A stretch of DNA of 64,000 nt, from the NCBI RefSeq assembly GCF_015351105.1, contig NZ_JADKRR010000001.1, positions 1,159,069-1,223,068 on the forward strand, given 5' to 3'. Of the stretch, positions 31,448 to 41,770 are shown one piece after another. The notes under the pieces were generated by a model. That model saw only the letters and a list, made by a program, of their open reading frames with translations, did no database searches and was not told where the DNA came from. A program made the position numbers and the translations under genes. This stretch comes from Clavibacter sp. VKM Ac-2872. Lineage in GTDB: Bacteria > Actinomycetota > Actinomycetes > Actinomycetales > Microbacteriaceae. Within the stretch, counting starts at the first letter, position 1. Each line of letters starts with the position of its first letter.

Positions 31448-33112
31448 ATGACGACCCCTGACCTGACCGGCGCCCTGTTCGACATCGTGGCCCGGACGGC
31501 AGGACGACGACCGGGTGGCGACGCCCTCGCGCTCAGCCCCGACATGGTCGTGCTCGAGCGCCCGCGCAACCGCGACCACGGCGACTGGGCCACCAACATC
31601 GCCATGCGCATCGCGAAGCCCCTGGGCGAGAACCCGCGCACCATCGCGGCCGACATCGCCGAGGCGCTCGGCGCGCTCCCGCAGGTGGCGAAGGTCGACG
31701 TCGCGGGTCCCGGCTTCATCAACATCACGCTCGAGGCGGCCGCCGCGGGCGCCCTCGCGCGCACCATCGTCGAGGCCGGTCCGGCGTACGGCCGGGGCAC
31801 GACGCTCGACGGGATCCGCATCAACCTCGAGTTCGTCTCGGCGAACCCGACGGGCCCCATCCACCTGGGCGGCGTGCGCTGGGCCGCGGTCGGCGACAGC
31901 CTCGCCCGCATCCTCCAGGCCGAGGGCGCGGACGTCACGCGCGAGTACTACTTCAACGACCACGGATCCCAGATCGACCGCTTCGCGCGCAGCCTCCTCG
32001 CGAGCCACCTCGGCGAGGACACCCCCGAGGACGGCTACGGCGGCGCCTACATCGGCGAGATCGCCGCGCGCGTGGTGGAGGGGTACGCGGGCGACATCGA
32101 CGCCCTGCCGCGCGAGGAGCAGCAGGAGGTGTTCCGGAGCGCCGGCACCGAGCTGATGTTCGGCGAGATCAAGCAGAAGCTGCACGACTTCGGCGTGGAC
32201 TTCGACGTCTTCTTCCACGAGGACTCGCTGCACGAGTCCGGCGCCGTCGACCGCGCCGTGGCGCGCCTCAAGGAGCTCGGCCACGTCTTCGAGGAGGACG
32301 GCGCCGTCTGGCTCCGCACCACCACGTTCGGCGACGACCGCGACCGCGTGATCATCCGCTCCACGGGGGAGCCCGCCTACATCTCGGGCGACCTCGGCTA
32401 CTACCTCGACAAGCGCGAGCGCGGCTTCGAGCAGAACATCATCATGCTGGGCGCCGACCACCACGGCTACGTCGGCCGCTTGATGGCCATGGTCGAGGCG
32501 TTCGGCGACACCCCGGGCGTCAACCTGCAGATCCTCATCGGCCAGATGGTCAACCTGCTGCGCGACGGCGAGCCCGTGAAGATGAGCAAGCGCAACGGCA
32601 CCATCGTGACCCTGGACGACCTCGTCGACGCGGTGGGCGTGGATGCGGGCCGCTACGCGCTCGTGCGCTCGTCCGCCGACCAGAACCTCGACATCGACCT
32701 CGCGGTGCTCGGCAAGCGCACCAACGACAACCCCGTCTTCTACGTGCAGTACGCGCACGCGCGGACCTGCGCGGTGGACCGCAACGCCGAGGCGTCGGGC
32801 GTCGACCGCTCCGCCTTCGCGCCGGAGCTGCTCACGCACCCGACCGAGTCGGCGCTCCTCGGCCTCCTGCAGGAGTTCCCGCGCATCGTCGCCCAGGCGG
32901 CCGAGCTGCGCGAGCCGCACCGGGTCGCGCGCTACATCGAGGAGCTCGCGGGCTCCTACCACCGCTGGTACGACAGCTGCCGGGTGGTCCCGCGCGGCGA
33001 CGAGGAGGTCACCGACCTGCACCGCACGCGCCTGTGGCTGAACGACGCGGTGCGGCAGGTCGTCGCCAACGGACTCGACCTCGTGGGCGTCTCGGCCCCC
33101 GAGCGCATGTAG
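31448..33112 (+). CDS. argS: Arginyl-tRNA synthetase
   Basis: Class I aminoacyl-tRNA synthetase charging tRNA-Arg; 554 aa. The N-terminal Add-1 domain is followed by [15 protein letters not shown], the ArgRS form of the HIGH signature, [17 protein letters not shown], the [17 protein letters not shown] strand, a complete KMSKRNG motif near residue 378, and the all-helical C-terminal tRNA-binding domain ending in APERM. It opens the conserved block argS-DUF2993-lysA-hom-thrC-thrB. The start lacks a ribosome binding site and follows TAGGAT, so the message is probably leaderless. Confidence 0.97.
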   Translation: MTTPDLTGALFDIVARTAGRRPGGDALALSPDMVVLERPRNRDHGDWATNIAMRIAKPLGENPRTIAADIAEALGALPQVAKVDVAGPGFINITLEAAAAGALARTIVEAGPAYGRGTTLDGIRINLEFVSANPTGPIHLGGVRWAAVGDSLARILQAEGADVTREYYFNDHGSQIDRFARSLLASHLGEDTPEDGYGGAYIGEIAARVVEGYAGDIDALPREEQQEVFRSAGTELMFGEIKQKLHDFGVDFDVFFHEDSLHESGAVDRAVARLKELGHVFEEDGAVWLRTTTFGDDRDRVIIRSTGEPAYISGDLGYYLDKRERGFEQNIIMLGADHHGYVGRLMAMVEAFGDTPGVNLQILIGQMVNLLRDGEPVKMSKRNGTIVTLDDLVDAVGVDAGRYALVRSSADQNLDIDLAVLGKRTNDNPVFYVQYAHARTCAVDRNAEASGVDRSAFAPELLTHPTESALLGLLQEFPRIVAQAAELREPHRVARYIEELAGSYHRWYDSCRVVPRGDEEVTDLHRTRLWLNDAVRQVVANGLDLVGVSAPERM

Positions 33113-33124
33113 GGGGAGCGGATC

Positions 33125-33955
33125 ATGGCGGGACGGTTCCTGGGCACGGAGGTCTTCGGGGCGCCCGAGCGCCGCGACCCGCGGGAGGCCAGGCGGCGCC
33201 GTCGCGGGCCGCGCGGCGGCACGGTGTTCATCTGGCTCCTCGTGCTCGCCGTGATCGGCGTCGGGCTCGCCTTCGGGCTGCGGATCATCGACCAGACGGT
33301 GCGCGGGGTCGCCCAGGACCAGGCCGAGAAGCAGATCGCCGACCAGCTGCCCGGCCAGATCACGGGACGCGTCGACGTCTCGATCGAGGGCGACTGGGTC
33401 ATCCCGCAGCTCATCCGGGGGAGGCTCGACCGCGTCGTGCTCGACGGGCCGAACCTCGAGGCGGACGGCACGCCGTTCCAGGCGCACATCGTCGCCACCG
33501 ACGTGCCGACCGACCAGGAGCGCACCGTGGGGGACGTGGTCGCCACCGTGTCGATGGACCAGGATCCCGCGAGCGCCCTGCTGGCGAAGACCGCCGGCAC
33601 GCCGCCCGACCTGCGCTTCGGCGACGGCACGCTCGGCTACTCCGGCTCCACGCGGGTCCTCGGCCTCACGTTCGGCTACACCGTGGCCGCGCAGCCTGTC
33701 CTCCGCGACGGCTCCACCATCGTCATCACGCCCACCGAGGTCGACCTGCAGGCCGGATCGTTCAAGATCGACCTCGCGAAGACCCTCCAGGGGATCCGCG
33801 ACATCACCTACCCCGTGTGCGTCGCCCACTACCTCCCCGCGGGTGTCCAGGTGCAGGACGTGACGATCGCCGACGGCCGCGCGTCGATGACCGTGCAGTC
33901 GTCCACGGTGAAGCTCACGCGCGACTCGCTGGGCGTCACCGGCAGCTGCGGCTAG
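33125..33955 (+). CDS. DUF2993 (LmeA-like) membrane-anchored protein
   Basis: A 276-aa protein with an Arg-rich cytosolic start (residues 1-34), one transmembrane helix (about 35-55) and an extracytoplasmic DUF2993 domain. The domain pattern QAEKQIADQLPGQITGRVDV, then the IPQLIRGRLDRVVLDGPNLE stretch, is characteristic. The mycobacterial homologue LmeA takes part in lipomannan elongation; here, with different envelope glycans, a role in lipid or lipoglycan handling is only inferred. It begins 12 bp after argS, likely in the same transcript. Confidence 0.82.
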   Translation: MAGRFLGTEVFGAPERRDPREARRRRRGPRGGTVFIWLLVLAVIGVGLAFGLRIIDQTVRGVAQDQAEKQIADQLPGQITGRVDVSIEGDWVIPQLIRGRLDRVVLDGPNLEADGTPFQAHIVATDVPTDQERTVGDVVATVSMDQDPASALLAKTAGTPPDLRFGDGTLGYSGSTRVLGLTFGYTVAAQPVLRDGSTIVITPTEVDLQAGSFKIDLAKTLQGIRDITYPVCVAHYLPAGVQVQDVTIADGRASMTVQSSTVKLTRDSLGVTGSCG

Positions 33956-34027
33956 CGGCTCCGACGGGGTCGCGACCGGTCGCCCGCGGCCGACGTCACA
34001 TGCGCGGGGGGCCCCGGCCCGCCTCGG

Positions 34028-34033
34028 TAGGAT
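34028..34033 (+). promoter_or_regulatory. Candidate -10 box (TAGGAT) for the lysA-thrB operon
   Basis: TAGGAT lies 89 nt before the GTG of lysA, so unlike most promoters in the window this one would leave a 5' leader of about 80 nt. No attenuator hairpin is obvious in it. Confidence 0.35.
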
Positions 34034-34122
34034 GGCTCGCACCGCCCCCCTCGGCTCCAGGGACCACACCGGGTCCGCTCGCCATCCCGCACGTCCGCCC
34101 CGCGTACGAACAGGTGACCTCC

Positions 34123-35622
34123 GTGACCGCGAACCCGCTGGCCCCGTCCTGGCTGCAGCTCCCCGACGACGCGAACGCGCTGGATCCGGCCGTCTGGTCG
34201 CGCGGCGCCGCCCGCGACGACGACGGCGTCATCCGCATCGCGGGCGTGCCCGCGACCGAGCTGGCCGCGCGCTACGGCACGCCCCTGTACGTGATGGACG
34301 AGGACGACGTGCGCGCCCGCGCGGCGGAGACCCTCGCGGCGTTCACGCGGGAGGCTGCTGCGGTCGGCACGACGGCGCGCGTCTACTACGCGGGCAAGGC
34401 GTTCCTCAGCATCGAGGTCGCGCGCTGGATGGTCGAGGAGGGCCTCCACATCGACGTCTGCTCCGGCGGGGAGCTCGCCGTCGCGCTCGCGGCCGGGGCG
34501 GATCCCGCCCGCCTCGGCTTCCACGGCAACAACAAGCCGGTCGCCGCGATCGACCGCGCGGTCGGCGCGGGGATCGGGCAGATCGTCATCGACAGCGCGA
34601 TCGAGGTCGACCGCGTCGCCGCCGCGGCCGCCGCGCACGGTCGCGTGCAGCCGGTGCGCCTGCGCGTGAACAGCGGCGTCCACGCCCACACGCACGAGTA
34701 CCTCGCCACGGCCCGCGAGGACCAGAAGTTCGGCATCACGCTGGCCGACGCGCCCGCCCTCGTGGCGCGGATCCGGTCGCACGCGTCCCTCTCCTTCACG
34801 GGCCTGCACGCGCACATCGGCAGCCAGATCTTCGAGACCGACGCCTTCGTCGAGTCCGCCCGCCGGCTCCTCGACCTGCACGAGCGGCTGCTCGACGACG
34901 GCCCCGTCCCCGAGCTCAACCTCGGCGGCGGCTTCGGCATCGCGTACACGTCGGTCGACCGGCCGGTGCCCGTGCCCGAGATCGCGCGCCGTCTGACGCG
35001 CATCGTCGGCGACGAGTGCGGGCGCCGGGGGATCGCCGTGCCCGTCATCGCGGTCGAGCCCGGCCGCAGCATCGTCGGCCCCTCGACCGTCACGCTGTAC
35101 TCGGTCGGGACCGTCAAGGACGTGCTCGTGACCGTCGGCGGCGTCGACGGCGAGGTGGCCGAGGCCGAGTCCGCCACGGGCGACGTCGAGGACCCGCGCG
35201 TCGCGGAGGAGGCGGAGACCGCCGTCCGCCGCTACGTGAGCGTCGACGGCGGCATGAGCGACAACGCGCGCCCCGCCCTCTACGGCGCGGACTACTCCGT
35301 GCGGATCGCGGGCCGCGCCTCGGACGCGGATCCCGCGCTCGTGCGCATCGCCGGCATGCACTGCGAGAGCGGAGACCTCGTCGTCCTCGCCGACTACCTC
35401 CCGGGCGACGTGCGCCCCGACGACCTCGTCGCCGTCCCCGCGACCGGCGCCTACTGCTGGGCGCTCGCGAGCAACTACAACTGGATCGGCCGCCCGCCCG
35501 TCGTCGCCGTGCGCGACGGCCGGGCGCGCGTCATCGTGCGCGGCGAGACCGAGGCCGACCTGCTGGCGCGCGACGCGGGCACGCCCGCGGCCGCTTCCCC
35601 CGACGTGAACGGAGCACGATGA
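34123..35622 (+). CDS. lysA: Diaminopimelate decarboxylase
   Basis: PLP enzyme that decarboxylates meso-diaminopimelate to L-lysine; 499 aa, slightly long. The TIM-barrel PLP site is RVYYAGKAFLS with the Schiff-base Lys; HGNNKP, GLHAHIGSQIFE, LNLGGGFGIAYT and AVEPGRSIVGP follow in order, then GGMSDNARPALY, AGMHCESGD (active-site Cys from the partner subunit) and GAYCWALASNYN. GTG 34123 is preferred: AGGTGA stands a few bases upstream, although that sequence also contains an in-frame GTG at 34114. The stop overlaps the hom start (ATGA). Confidence 0.96.
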   Translation: MTANPLAPSWLQLPDDANALDPAVWSRGAARDDDGVIRIAGVPATELAARYGTPLYVMDEDDVRARAAETLAAFTREAAAVGTTARVYYAGKAFLSIEVARWMVEEGLHIDVCSGGELAVALAAGADPARLGFHGNNKPVAAIDRAVGAGIGQIVIDSAIEVDRVAAAAAAHGRVQPVRLRVNSGVHAHTHEYLATAREDQKFGITLADAPALVARIRSHASLSFTGLHAHIGSQIFETDAFVESARRLLDLHERLLDDGPVPELNLGGGFGIAYTSVDRPVPVPEIARRLTRIVGDECGRRGIAVPVIAVEPGRSIVGPSTVTLYSVGTVKDVLVTVGGVDGEVAEAESATGDVEDPRVAEEAETAVRRYVSVDGGMSDNARPALYGADYSVRIAGRASDADPALVRIAGMHCESGDLVVLADYLPGDVRPDDLVAVPATGAYCWALASNYNWIGRPPVVAVRDGRARVIVRGETEADLLARDAGTPAAASPDVNGAR

Positions 35623-36950
35623 TCGAGTACCGGAACCTGCGCGTCGCCCTGCTGGGCTGCGGCTCGGTCGGCACCCAGGTGGCGCGCCTCATGCGGGAGC
35701 ACGGCGAGGAGCTGGCCCAGCGCGTGGGCGCGCGGCTGGAGCTCGTGGGCATCGCGGTCCGCGACCAGGACGCGCCGCGCGACCCGTCGGTGCCCCGGGA
35801 GCTCCTCACCACCGACGCCGAGTCGCTCATCCTCGGGGCCGACATCGTCATCGAGCTCATGGGCGGCATGGAGCCGGCGCGCACCCACATCCTCGCGGCC
35901 ATCTCCTCCGGCGCGGACGTCGTGACCGCCAACAAGGCGCTCCTGGCGACGCACGGACCCGAGCTCTTCGAGGCGGCCGAGCAGGTGGGCGCGCAGCTCT
36001 ACTACGAGGCGGCGGTGGCAGGGGCGATCCCCATCATCCGGCCCCTGCGCGACAGCCTCGCGGGCGACCGGGTCGAGCGGATCCTCGGCATCGTCAACGG
36101 GACCACGAACTACATCCTCGACGAGATGGACACCCACGGGCTCGGCTTCGACGAGGCCCTCGCGACGGCCACCGAGCTCGGCTACGCGGAGGCGGATCCC
36201 ACGGCCGACATCGAGGGCCACGACGCGGCGCAGAAGGCCGCCATCCTCGCGAGCCTCGCCTTCCACACGCGCGTGCCCGTCGAGGCCGTGCACCGCGAGG
36301 GGATCACGGGCCTCACCGCCGCGCAGTTCGACTCCGCCCGCAAGGCCGGCTACGTGATCAAGCTGCTCGCCATCTGCGAGCGCCTCACGGATCCCGCCAC
36401 CGGCCGCGACGCCGTCTCGGCCCGCGTCTACCCGGCGCTCGTGCCGCGCGACCACCCGCTCGCCGCCGTGCACGGCGCGAACAACGCCGTCTTCGTCGAG
36501 GCCGAGGCCGCGGGCGACCTCATGTTCTACGGCGCGGGCGCCGGGGGAGTGCAGACCGCGTCCGCCGTCCTCGGGGACGTCGTCTCGGCTGCGCGCCGGC
36601 ACGTCGTGGGCGGTCCGGGCGTCGCCGAGTCGACGCACGCCGACCTCGAGACGCTGCCCGTCGGCGCGATCACGACCCAGTACCAGATCACGCTGCAGGT
36701 GGCGGACGAGCCGGGCGTGCTCGCCCGGATCGCGCAGCTGTTCAGCGAGCACGGCGTCTCCGTGGAGACGCTCGAGCAGACCACGCACCAGGCCCCCGTG
36801 GCGGGAGGGGCGGGCGCCCGGCCCACCGCTAGCCTGGTGATCGGCACGCACCGCGCGACCGACGCGGCCCTCCGGGCCACCGTCGACGCGGTCGCGGACC
36901 TCGACGCCGTGACGGCAGTCGCGAGCGTCCTCCGAGTAGAAGGAGCCTGA
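35619..36950 (+). CDS. hom: Homoserine dehydrogenase
   Basis: Reduces aspartate semialdehyde to homoserine, the branch point to threonine and methionine; 443 aa. The NAD(P) fold VALLGCGSVGTQVARLM begins the protein, NKALLATHG and EAAVAGAIPIIRPLR mark the dehydrogenase core, GIVNGTTNYILDEM the substrate site, and residues about 355-440 form a C-terminal ACT domain (TLQVADEPGVLARIAQLF) for threonine feedback. The ACT domain contains a Gly/Ala/Pro-rich insert (PVAGGAGARPT). ATG overlaps the lysA stop by 4 bp; the stop shares one base with the thrC start. Confidence 0.97.
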   Translation: MIEYRNLRVALLGCGSVGTQVARLMREHGEELAQRVGARLELVGIAVRDQDAPRDPSVPRELLTTDAESLILGADIVIELMGGMEPARTHILAAISSGADVVTANKALLATHGPELFEAAEQVGAQLYYEAAVAGAIPIIRPLRDSLAGDRVERILGIVNGTTNYILDEMDTHGLGFDEALATATELGYAEADPTADIEGHDAAQKAAILASLAFHTRVPVEAVHREGITGLTAAQFDSARKAGYVIKLLAICERLTDPATGRDAVSARVYPALVPRDHPLAAVHGANNAVFVEAEAAGDLMFYGAGAGGVQTASAVLGDVVSAARRHVVGGPGVAESTHADLETLPVGAITTQYQITLQVADEPGVLARIAQLFSEHGVSVETLEQTTHQAPVAGGAGARPTASLVIGTHRATDAALRATVDAVADLDAVTAVASVLRVEGA

Positions 36951-38026
36951 TGGCCCACCAATGGCGCGGACTGCTCCGCGAATACGCCGACCGCCTCGAC
37001 GTCACCGACGCGACCCCCATCATCACGCTCGGGGAGGGCGGCACGCCGCTCATCCCCGCGCCCGCCCTGTCCGCCCGCACGGGCGCGCAGGTCTGGGTCA
37101 AGTACGAGGGCATGAACCCGACGGGATCGTTCAAGGACCGCGGCATGACCATGGCGATCTCGAAGGCCGTCGAGCACGGCGCGAAGGCCGTCATCTGCGC
37201 GTCCACCGGCAACACCTCGGCGTCGGCCGCGGCGTACGCGACCCACGCGGGGATCACGGCCGCGGTCCTCGTGCCCGAGGGCAAGATCGCGATGGGCAAG
37301 CTCAGCCAGGCCGTCGCCCACGACGCGCAGCTCCTCCAGGTGCGCGGCAACTTCGACGACTGCCTCGACATCGCGCGCGAGCTCAGCGCGAACTACCCCG
37401 TGCACCTCGTCAACAGCGTCAACAACGACCGCATCGAGGGCCAGAAGACGGGCGCGTTCGAGGTCGTCGAGGTGCTGGGCGACGCGCCCGACTTCCACCT
37501 CATCCCCGTCGGCAACGCGGGCAACTACACGGCGTACACGCGCGGCTACCGCGAGGACCTCGAGGCGGGCAACGCCACGAAGCTCCCGCGCATGTTCGGC
37601 TTCCAGGCCGCGGGCAGCGCGCCCATCGTCGACGGCGCCATCGTGAGGGACCCCGACACGATCGCCAGCGCGATCCGCATCGGCAACCCCGCGTCGTGGA
37701 AGCTCGCCCTCGAGGCGCAGCTGCTCACCGACGGGTACTTCGGCGCGATCTCGGACGCGAAGATCCTCGAGGCGCACCGCATCCTCTCGGCCGAGGTCGG
37801 CATCTTCGTCGAGCCCGCGTCGGCCATCAGCGTCGCCGGGCTCCTCGAGCGCGCCGAGGCCGGGCAGATCCCGAAGGGCGCCACGGTCGTCCTCACGGTC
37901 ACGGGCCACGGCCTCAAGGACCCGCAGTGGGCGCTCCGCACCGCGGACGGCTCGGACGTCGCCCCCACGAGCGTGGGCGTCGACATCGCCGAGATCGCGG
38001 GCGTGCTCGACCTGGTCGCGTCGTGA
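36950..38026 (+). CDS. thrC: Threonine synthase
   Basis: PLP enzyme converting O-phosphohomoserine to threonine; 358 aa, the short bacterial type I form. The Schiff-base Lys is in GSFKDRGMTMA, SSTGNTSASAAAY-like CASTGNTSASAAAYA binds the phosphate, and HLIPVGNAGNYTAYTRG gives the Gly-rich PLP phosphate loop. The start lies in TGATG, sharing the last base of the hom stop, and the stop TGA is entered by the GTG of thrB. The order hom-thrC-thrB is the usual actinobacterial threonine operon. Confidence 0.97.
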   Translation: MAHQWRGLLREYADRLDVTDATPIITLGEGGTPLIPAPALSARTGAQVWVKYEGMNPTGSFKDRGMTMAISKAVEHGAKAVICASTGNTSASAAAYATHAGITAAVLVPEGKIAMGKLSQAVAHDAQLLQVRGNFDDCLDIARELSANYPVHLVNSVNNDRIEGQKTGAFEVVEVLGDAPDFHLIPVGNAGNYTAYTRGYREDLEAGNATKLPRMFGFQAAGSAPIVDGAIVRDPDTIASAIRIGNPASWKLALEAQLLTDGYFGAISDAKILEAHRILSAEVGIFVEPASAISVAGLLERAEAGQIPKGATVVLTVTGHGLKDPQWALRTADGSDVAPTSVGVDIAEIAGVLDLVAS

Positions 38027-38988
38027 CCGACGGTCCGATGACCTCGGCGCTCGCGATCGGGCGCCGCGTGCAGGTGCGCGTGCCCGCGACGAGCGCCAAC
38101 CTCGGGCCCGGCTTCGACACGCTCGGCCTCGCGCTCGCGCTGTACGACGACCTCACGGTGACGGTGCGCGACGCGCCCGGCGCCACGGTCGACGTGCGCG
38201 GCGTCGGCGCGGGCGAGGTGCCGACCGACGAGACGAACCTCGTGGTCACGGCCATCGCCCACACGTTCGCCGCGTTCGACCAGCCCATGCCGGGCCTCGA
38301 CCTCGTGGCGGAGAACCGGATCCCGCACGGCCGCGGCCTCGGGTCCTCGGGCGCCGCCATCGTGTCCGGCATCATGGCGGCCCAGGGCCTGCTCGCCGGC
38401 ACGGTCGAGATCGACGCCGACGCGCTCCTCCGCCTCGCCACCGAGATGGAGGGCCACCCCGACAACGTCGCGCCCGCGCTCTTCGGCGGCCTCACCATCG
38501 CGTGGGTCGACGGCCAGGGCCCGCAGCACAAGAAGCTCGCCGTGCACCGCGGCGTCTCGCCGCTCGTGCTCGTGCCCGTCGCGACCATGTCCACGGCGCT
38601 CGCCCGCAGCCTGCAGCCGGAGTCGGTGCCGCACGAGGACGCGATCTTCAACGTGTCGCGCTCGGCCCTGCTCATCGCGGCGCTGATCCAGAGCCCCGAG
38701 CTGCTGCTCGCCGCCACCGAGGACCGGCTGCACCAGGACTACCGCGCCGCCGCGATGCCCGAGACCAACGAGCTCGTGCACCTGCTGCGCGAGCGCGGCT
38801 ACGCGGCCGTCGTCTCGGGCGCGGGGCCCTCGCTCCTCGTCCTCGGCAGCGACCCGGGCCAGCGCCTCACGGCGGCCGAGCTCGTCGCCGAGCGCAGCAC
38901 GAACCCGTGGACCGCGCTCATGCTCGCGGTGGACGTCAAGGGCTCGACCGTCCAGGTCGTCGCCGAGGGATCCGCTCCCGCCGCCTAG
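38023..38988 (+). CDS. thrB: Homoserine kinase
   Basis: Phosphorylates homoserine to O-phosphohomoserine, the thrC substrate; 321 aa. GHMP-kinase motifs: VRVPATSANLGPGFDTLGLA (motif 1), PHGRGLGSSGAAIVSGI (ATP phosphate loop, motif 2) and AVVSGAGPSLLVLG (motif 3). GTG 38023 is chosen because it forms a GTGA overlap with the thrC stop; an ATG 15 nt later is the alternative and would trim five residues. It ends the operon, and a hairpin follows at 39009-39051. Confidence 0.96.
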   Translation: MTDGPMTSALAIGRRVQVRVPATSANLGPGFDTLGLALALYDDLTVTVRDAPGATVDVRGVGAGEVPTDETNLVVTAIAHTFAAFDQPMPGLDLVAENRIPHGRGLGSSGAAIVSGIMAAQGLLAGTVEIDADALLRLATEMEGHPDNVAPALFGGLTIAWVDGQGPQHKKLAVHRGVSPLVLVPVATMSTALARSLQPESVPHEDAIFNVSRSALLIAALIQSPELLLAATEDRLHQDYRAAAMPETNELVHLLRERGYAAVVSGAGPSLLVLGSDPGQRLTAAELVAERSTNPWTALMLAVDVKGSTVQVVAEGSAPAA

Positions 38989-39008
38989 CCGGATCGCGCG
39001 GCTCCCGC

Positions 39009-39051
39009 GCACCCGGCGCGCCGATCCCTCCGCGGGCGGGGCGCCGGGTGC
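39009..39051 (+). terminator. Hairpin terminator after thrB
   Basis: GCACCCGGCGC and GCGCCGGGTGC make a perfect 11-bp stem with a 21-nt loop, 20 nt after the thrB stop. Confidence 0.75.
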
Positions 39052-39284
39052 TAGGCTCTGCTCGACCCCGGAATCAACGGATCCACGCATGCGCGTCGGA
39101 GATCCGGTCCCGGTGGTCGTTCCTCACCACTCACCCGCTGTCGTCTCTGCAAGATCCCGTGCCTCCGTGCCCGACAGCAGCTCCGGACGGAATCAGACCG
39201 TCCGCCGCTTTCGCAGAGACACACGCGATCGGCTCTCCTCCGCACGGGCTTCGTCCCGCCGGATCGGGGAAAGGACCCACGCAC
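39052..39284 (+). other. Long leader region upstream of rho
   Basis: About 230 nt between the thrB terminator and the rho start hold no convincing gene and no promoter I can assign with confidence. Part of the stretch (39121-39250) is less G-rich and more C/T-rich than its surroundings, as expected of a Rho-utilisation-like leader. Rho genes in other bacteria are autoregulated through such leaders; here this is inference. Confidence 0.4.
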
Positions 39285-41765
39285 ATGACCGATGTCGACA
39301 CCCGCGCCACCACCGCGGACCTGAGCGCGCTCCGCGTCTCCCAGCTCCAGGCGATCGCCTCCGAGCTCGGGATCCCGGGCGGCTCCAAGCTCCGGAAGGG
39401 CGAGCTCGTGACCGCGATCTCCGAGCTCCAGGCAGCCCGGGGGCTCACCGCCCCCGCCGACCAGGCGGCTCCCGCGGCCGCCGCGCCCGCCGAGACGAGC
39501 GAGGCGGCTCCCGAGGCCGCCGTGCCCGCCGCCGTCGAGGAGACTCCCGCCGCGGAGCCCGTCGTCGCCGACGCCGCCCCGGCCGCCGACGCCGCCCCGA
39601 CCGCGGACACGACCCCTGCCGAGGTGCCCGCCGCCTCCGAGCCCGCCGAGGCGCCCGCCGCCGAGGCGCCGGCCGAGCAGCCCGCGCGCTCCGGCCGCGG
39701 ATCCCGCCGTGCCAGCACCGCCCGCATCGTGCCCGAGCGCATCGCCGAGACCGTCGAGGTGCCCGCGGCCGAGCCCGCGGGCACCGGGCTCGAGGCGCGC
39801 ATCGCCGAGGCCACGGGCGGCCGCACGCAGGAGCCCCGCACCGAGGCCCCCCGCACCGAGGCGCCCGTGCGCTCCGGCCGCGGATCCCGTCGGGCCACGA
39901 GCTCCGGCGTCGTCGACCCCGCGACCGAGGCCCCGCGCCAGGCCGCGCAGCACGTGAACAGCGGCCAGACCGCCGACCAGCTCGTCCCCGCTGACGCGCA
40001 GGCCGACGCACAGGCGCCCGCCGCCGATGCGCCCGCCGAGGAGCAGGCCCCGACCCAGCGCTCCGGCCGCGGCCGCCGCCGTGGCGGACGCGACGCCCAG
40101 GACGGCGCCGACCGCGGCGCCGCGCAGGACGCTCCCGCCCAGGACGCATCCGACGAGGCCCCCGCCGCGGAGCAGGGCGACCGCCAGCGCGACGACCGCG
40201 ACGCCGACGACCAGGGCGGACGCCGCGACGACCAGGGCCGCGAGGGTCGCGAGGGCGGTCGCAACCGCAGCCGCAACCGCCGCAACCGCGACCGCGGACG
40301 CGACCAGGACGACCAGCAGCAGAACGGCCGCGACCAGGGCCAGCCGCAGCAGGCCCCCCGCGAGCCCGACGCCGACGACGAGGCGCAGGAGGAGGCCCGC
40401 ACCGGGCGCCAGCGCCAGAACGGCCGTGGCCAGGGCGACCGGACGCAGGACGTGCGCGCCGACCAGGCCCGCGCCGACCTCGGTCGCGACGACGACCGCG
40501 GCGGCCGCAGCCGGTACCGCGACCGCAAGCGCGGCCGCGGCCAGGGCGGCGACGACTTCGAGCCCGAGGTCACCGAGGACGACGTCCTCCTGCCCGTCGC
40601 CGGCATCCTCGACGTCCTCGACAACTACGCGTTCGTGCGCACGAGCGGCTACCTGCCCGGCACGAACGACGTCTACGTCTCGCTCGGCCAGGTCAAGAAG
40701 CACTCGCTGCGCAAGGGCGACGCCATCGTCGGCGCCATCCGCCAGCCGCGCGAGAACGACAGCCAGAGCCGCCAGAAGTACAACGCCATCGTGAAGATCG
40801 ACTCGGTCAACGGCCTGCCGCCCGAGGAGGCCGCGAACCGCGTCGAGTTCGGCAAGCTCACGCCGCTCTACCCGCAGGACCGCCTCAGCCTCGAGACCGA
40901 GCCCAACAAGCTCACGACGCGGATCATCGACCTCGTGTCGCCGATCGGCAAGGGCCAGCGCGGCCTCATCGTCTCGCCGCCCAAGGCCGGCAAGACCCTC
41001 GTGCTCCAGGCCATCGCGAACGCCATCGCCACCAACAACCCCGAGGTCCACCTCATGGTCGTGCTGGTCGACGAGCGTCCCGAGGAGGTCACCGACATGC
41101 AGCGCACGGTGAAGGGCGAGGTCATCGCCTCGACCTTCGACCGCCCCGCCGAGGACCACACCACGGTCGCCGAGCTCGCCATCGAGCGCGCCAAGCGCCT
41201 CGTGGAGCTCGGCCACGACGTGGTCGTGCTGCTCGACTCCATCACCCGCCTCGGCCGCGCGTACAACCTCGCCGCTCCCGCGTCGGGCCGGATCCTCTCG
41301 GGCGGCGTCGACTCGTCGGCGCTCTACCCGCCGAAGCGCTTCTTCGGCGCGGCGCGCAACATCGAGCACGGCGGATCGCTCACGATCCTCGCCACGGCGC
41401 TCGTGGAGACCGGATCCAAGATGGACGAGGTCATCTTCGAGGAGTTCAAGGGCACCGGCAACATGGAGCTCCGCCTCTCGCGCGCCCTCGCCGACAAGCG
41501 GATCTTCCCCGCGGTCGACGTCAACGCCTCCGGCACGCGCCGCGAGGAGATGCTCATGGGCGCCGACGAGGTCAAGGTCACCTGGAAGCTGCGCCGCGCC
41601 CTCGCCGGGCTCGAGCAGCAGCAGGCCCTCGAGATCGTCCTCAGCCGCCTGAAGGAGACGACGTCCAACGTCGAGTTCCTCATGAAGGTCCAGGCCTCCA
41701 TGCCCAACACCGGCAACGGCGTGTCCCACCAGAGCCACGGGCACGGCGCGCACGAGAAGGGCTGA
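39285..41765 (+). CDS. rho: Transcription termination factor Rho with long disordered insert
   Basis: RNA-dependent ATPase helicase that ends transcription; 826 aa, about twice the length of E. coli Rho. Residues 10-50 are the N-terminal helical Rho_N domain ([15 protein letters not shown]). Residues about 55-430 are disordered: first Ala/Pro/Glu-rich, then Arg/Asp/Gln/Asn/Gly-rich. RSGRG(S/R)RR occurs at residues 135, 196 and 259. The RNA-binding fold begins near 435 ([20 protein letters not shown]); the ATPase has SPPKAGKT (Walker A, about residues 565-572), [14 protein letters not shown] and [13 protein letters not shown]. Such inserts are known in Micrococcus luteus and other actinobacterial Rho. 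prfA follows after 5 bp. Confidence 0.97.
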   Translation: MTDVDTRATTADLSALRVSQLQAIASELGIPGGSKLRKGELVTAISELQAARGLTAPADQAAPAAAAPAETSEAAPEAAVPAAVEETPAAEPVVADAAPAADAAPTADTTPAEVPAASEPAEAPAAEAPAEQPARSGRGSRRASTARIVPERIAETVEVPAAEPAGTGLEARIAEATGGRTQEPRTEAPRTEAPVRSGRGSRRATSSGVVDPATEAPRQAAQHVNSGQTADQLVPADAQADAQAPAADAPAEEQAPTQRSGRGRRRGGRDAQDGADRGAAQDAPAQDASDEAPAAEQGDRQRDDRDADDQGGRRDDQGREGREGGRNRSRNRRNRDRGRDQDDQQQNGRDQGQPQQAPREPDADDEAQEEARTGRQRQNGRGQGDRTQDVRADQARADLGRDDDRGGRSRYRDRKRGRGQGGDDFEPEVTEDDVLLPVAGILDVLDNYAFVRTSGYLPGTNDVYVSLGQVKKHSLRKGDAIVGAIRQPRENDSQSRQKYNAIVKIDSVNGLPPEEAANRVEFGKLTPLYPQDRLSLETEPNKLTTRIIDLVSPIGKGQRGLIVSPPKAGKTLVLQAIANAIATNNPEVHLMVVLVDERPEEVTDMQRTVKGEVIASTFDRPAEDHTTVAELAIERAKRLVELGHDVVVLLDSITRLGRAYNLAAPASGRILSGGVDSSALYPPKRFFGAARNIEHGGSLTILATALVETGSKMDEVIFEEFKGTGNMELRLSRALADKRIFPAVDVNASGTRREEMLMGADEVKVTWKLRRALAGLEQQQALEIVLSRLKETTSNVEFLMKVQASMPNTGNGVSHQSHGHGAHEKG

Positions 41766-41770
41766 CGCCC

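Noticed and set aside
30593-34069. A minus-strand frame of over 1,100 codons opposite argS and DUF2993
   Set aside because: Only its last 217 codons (30593-31246) encode a real protein with a lipobox and ribosome binding site; the rest is antisense of argS.
39089-39284. Short open frame starting in the rho leader
   Set aside because: It continues out of frame into rho, and its start has no ribosome binding site; a leader peptide cannot be excluded but nothing supports it.
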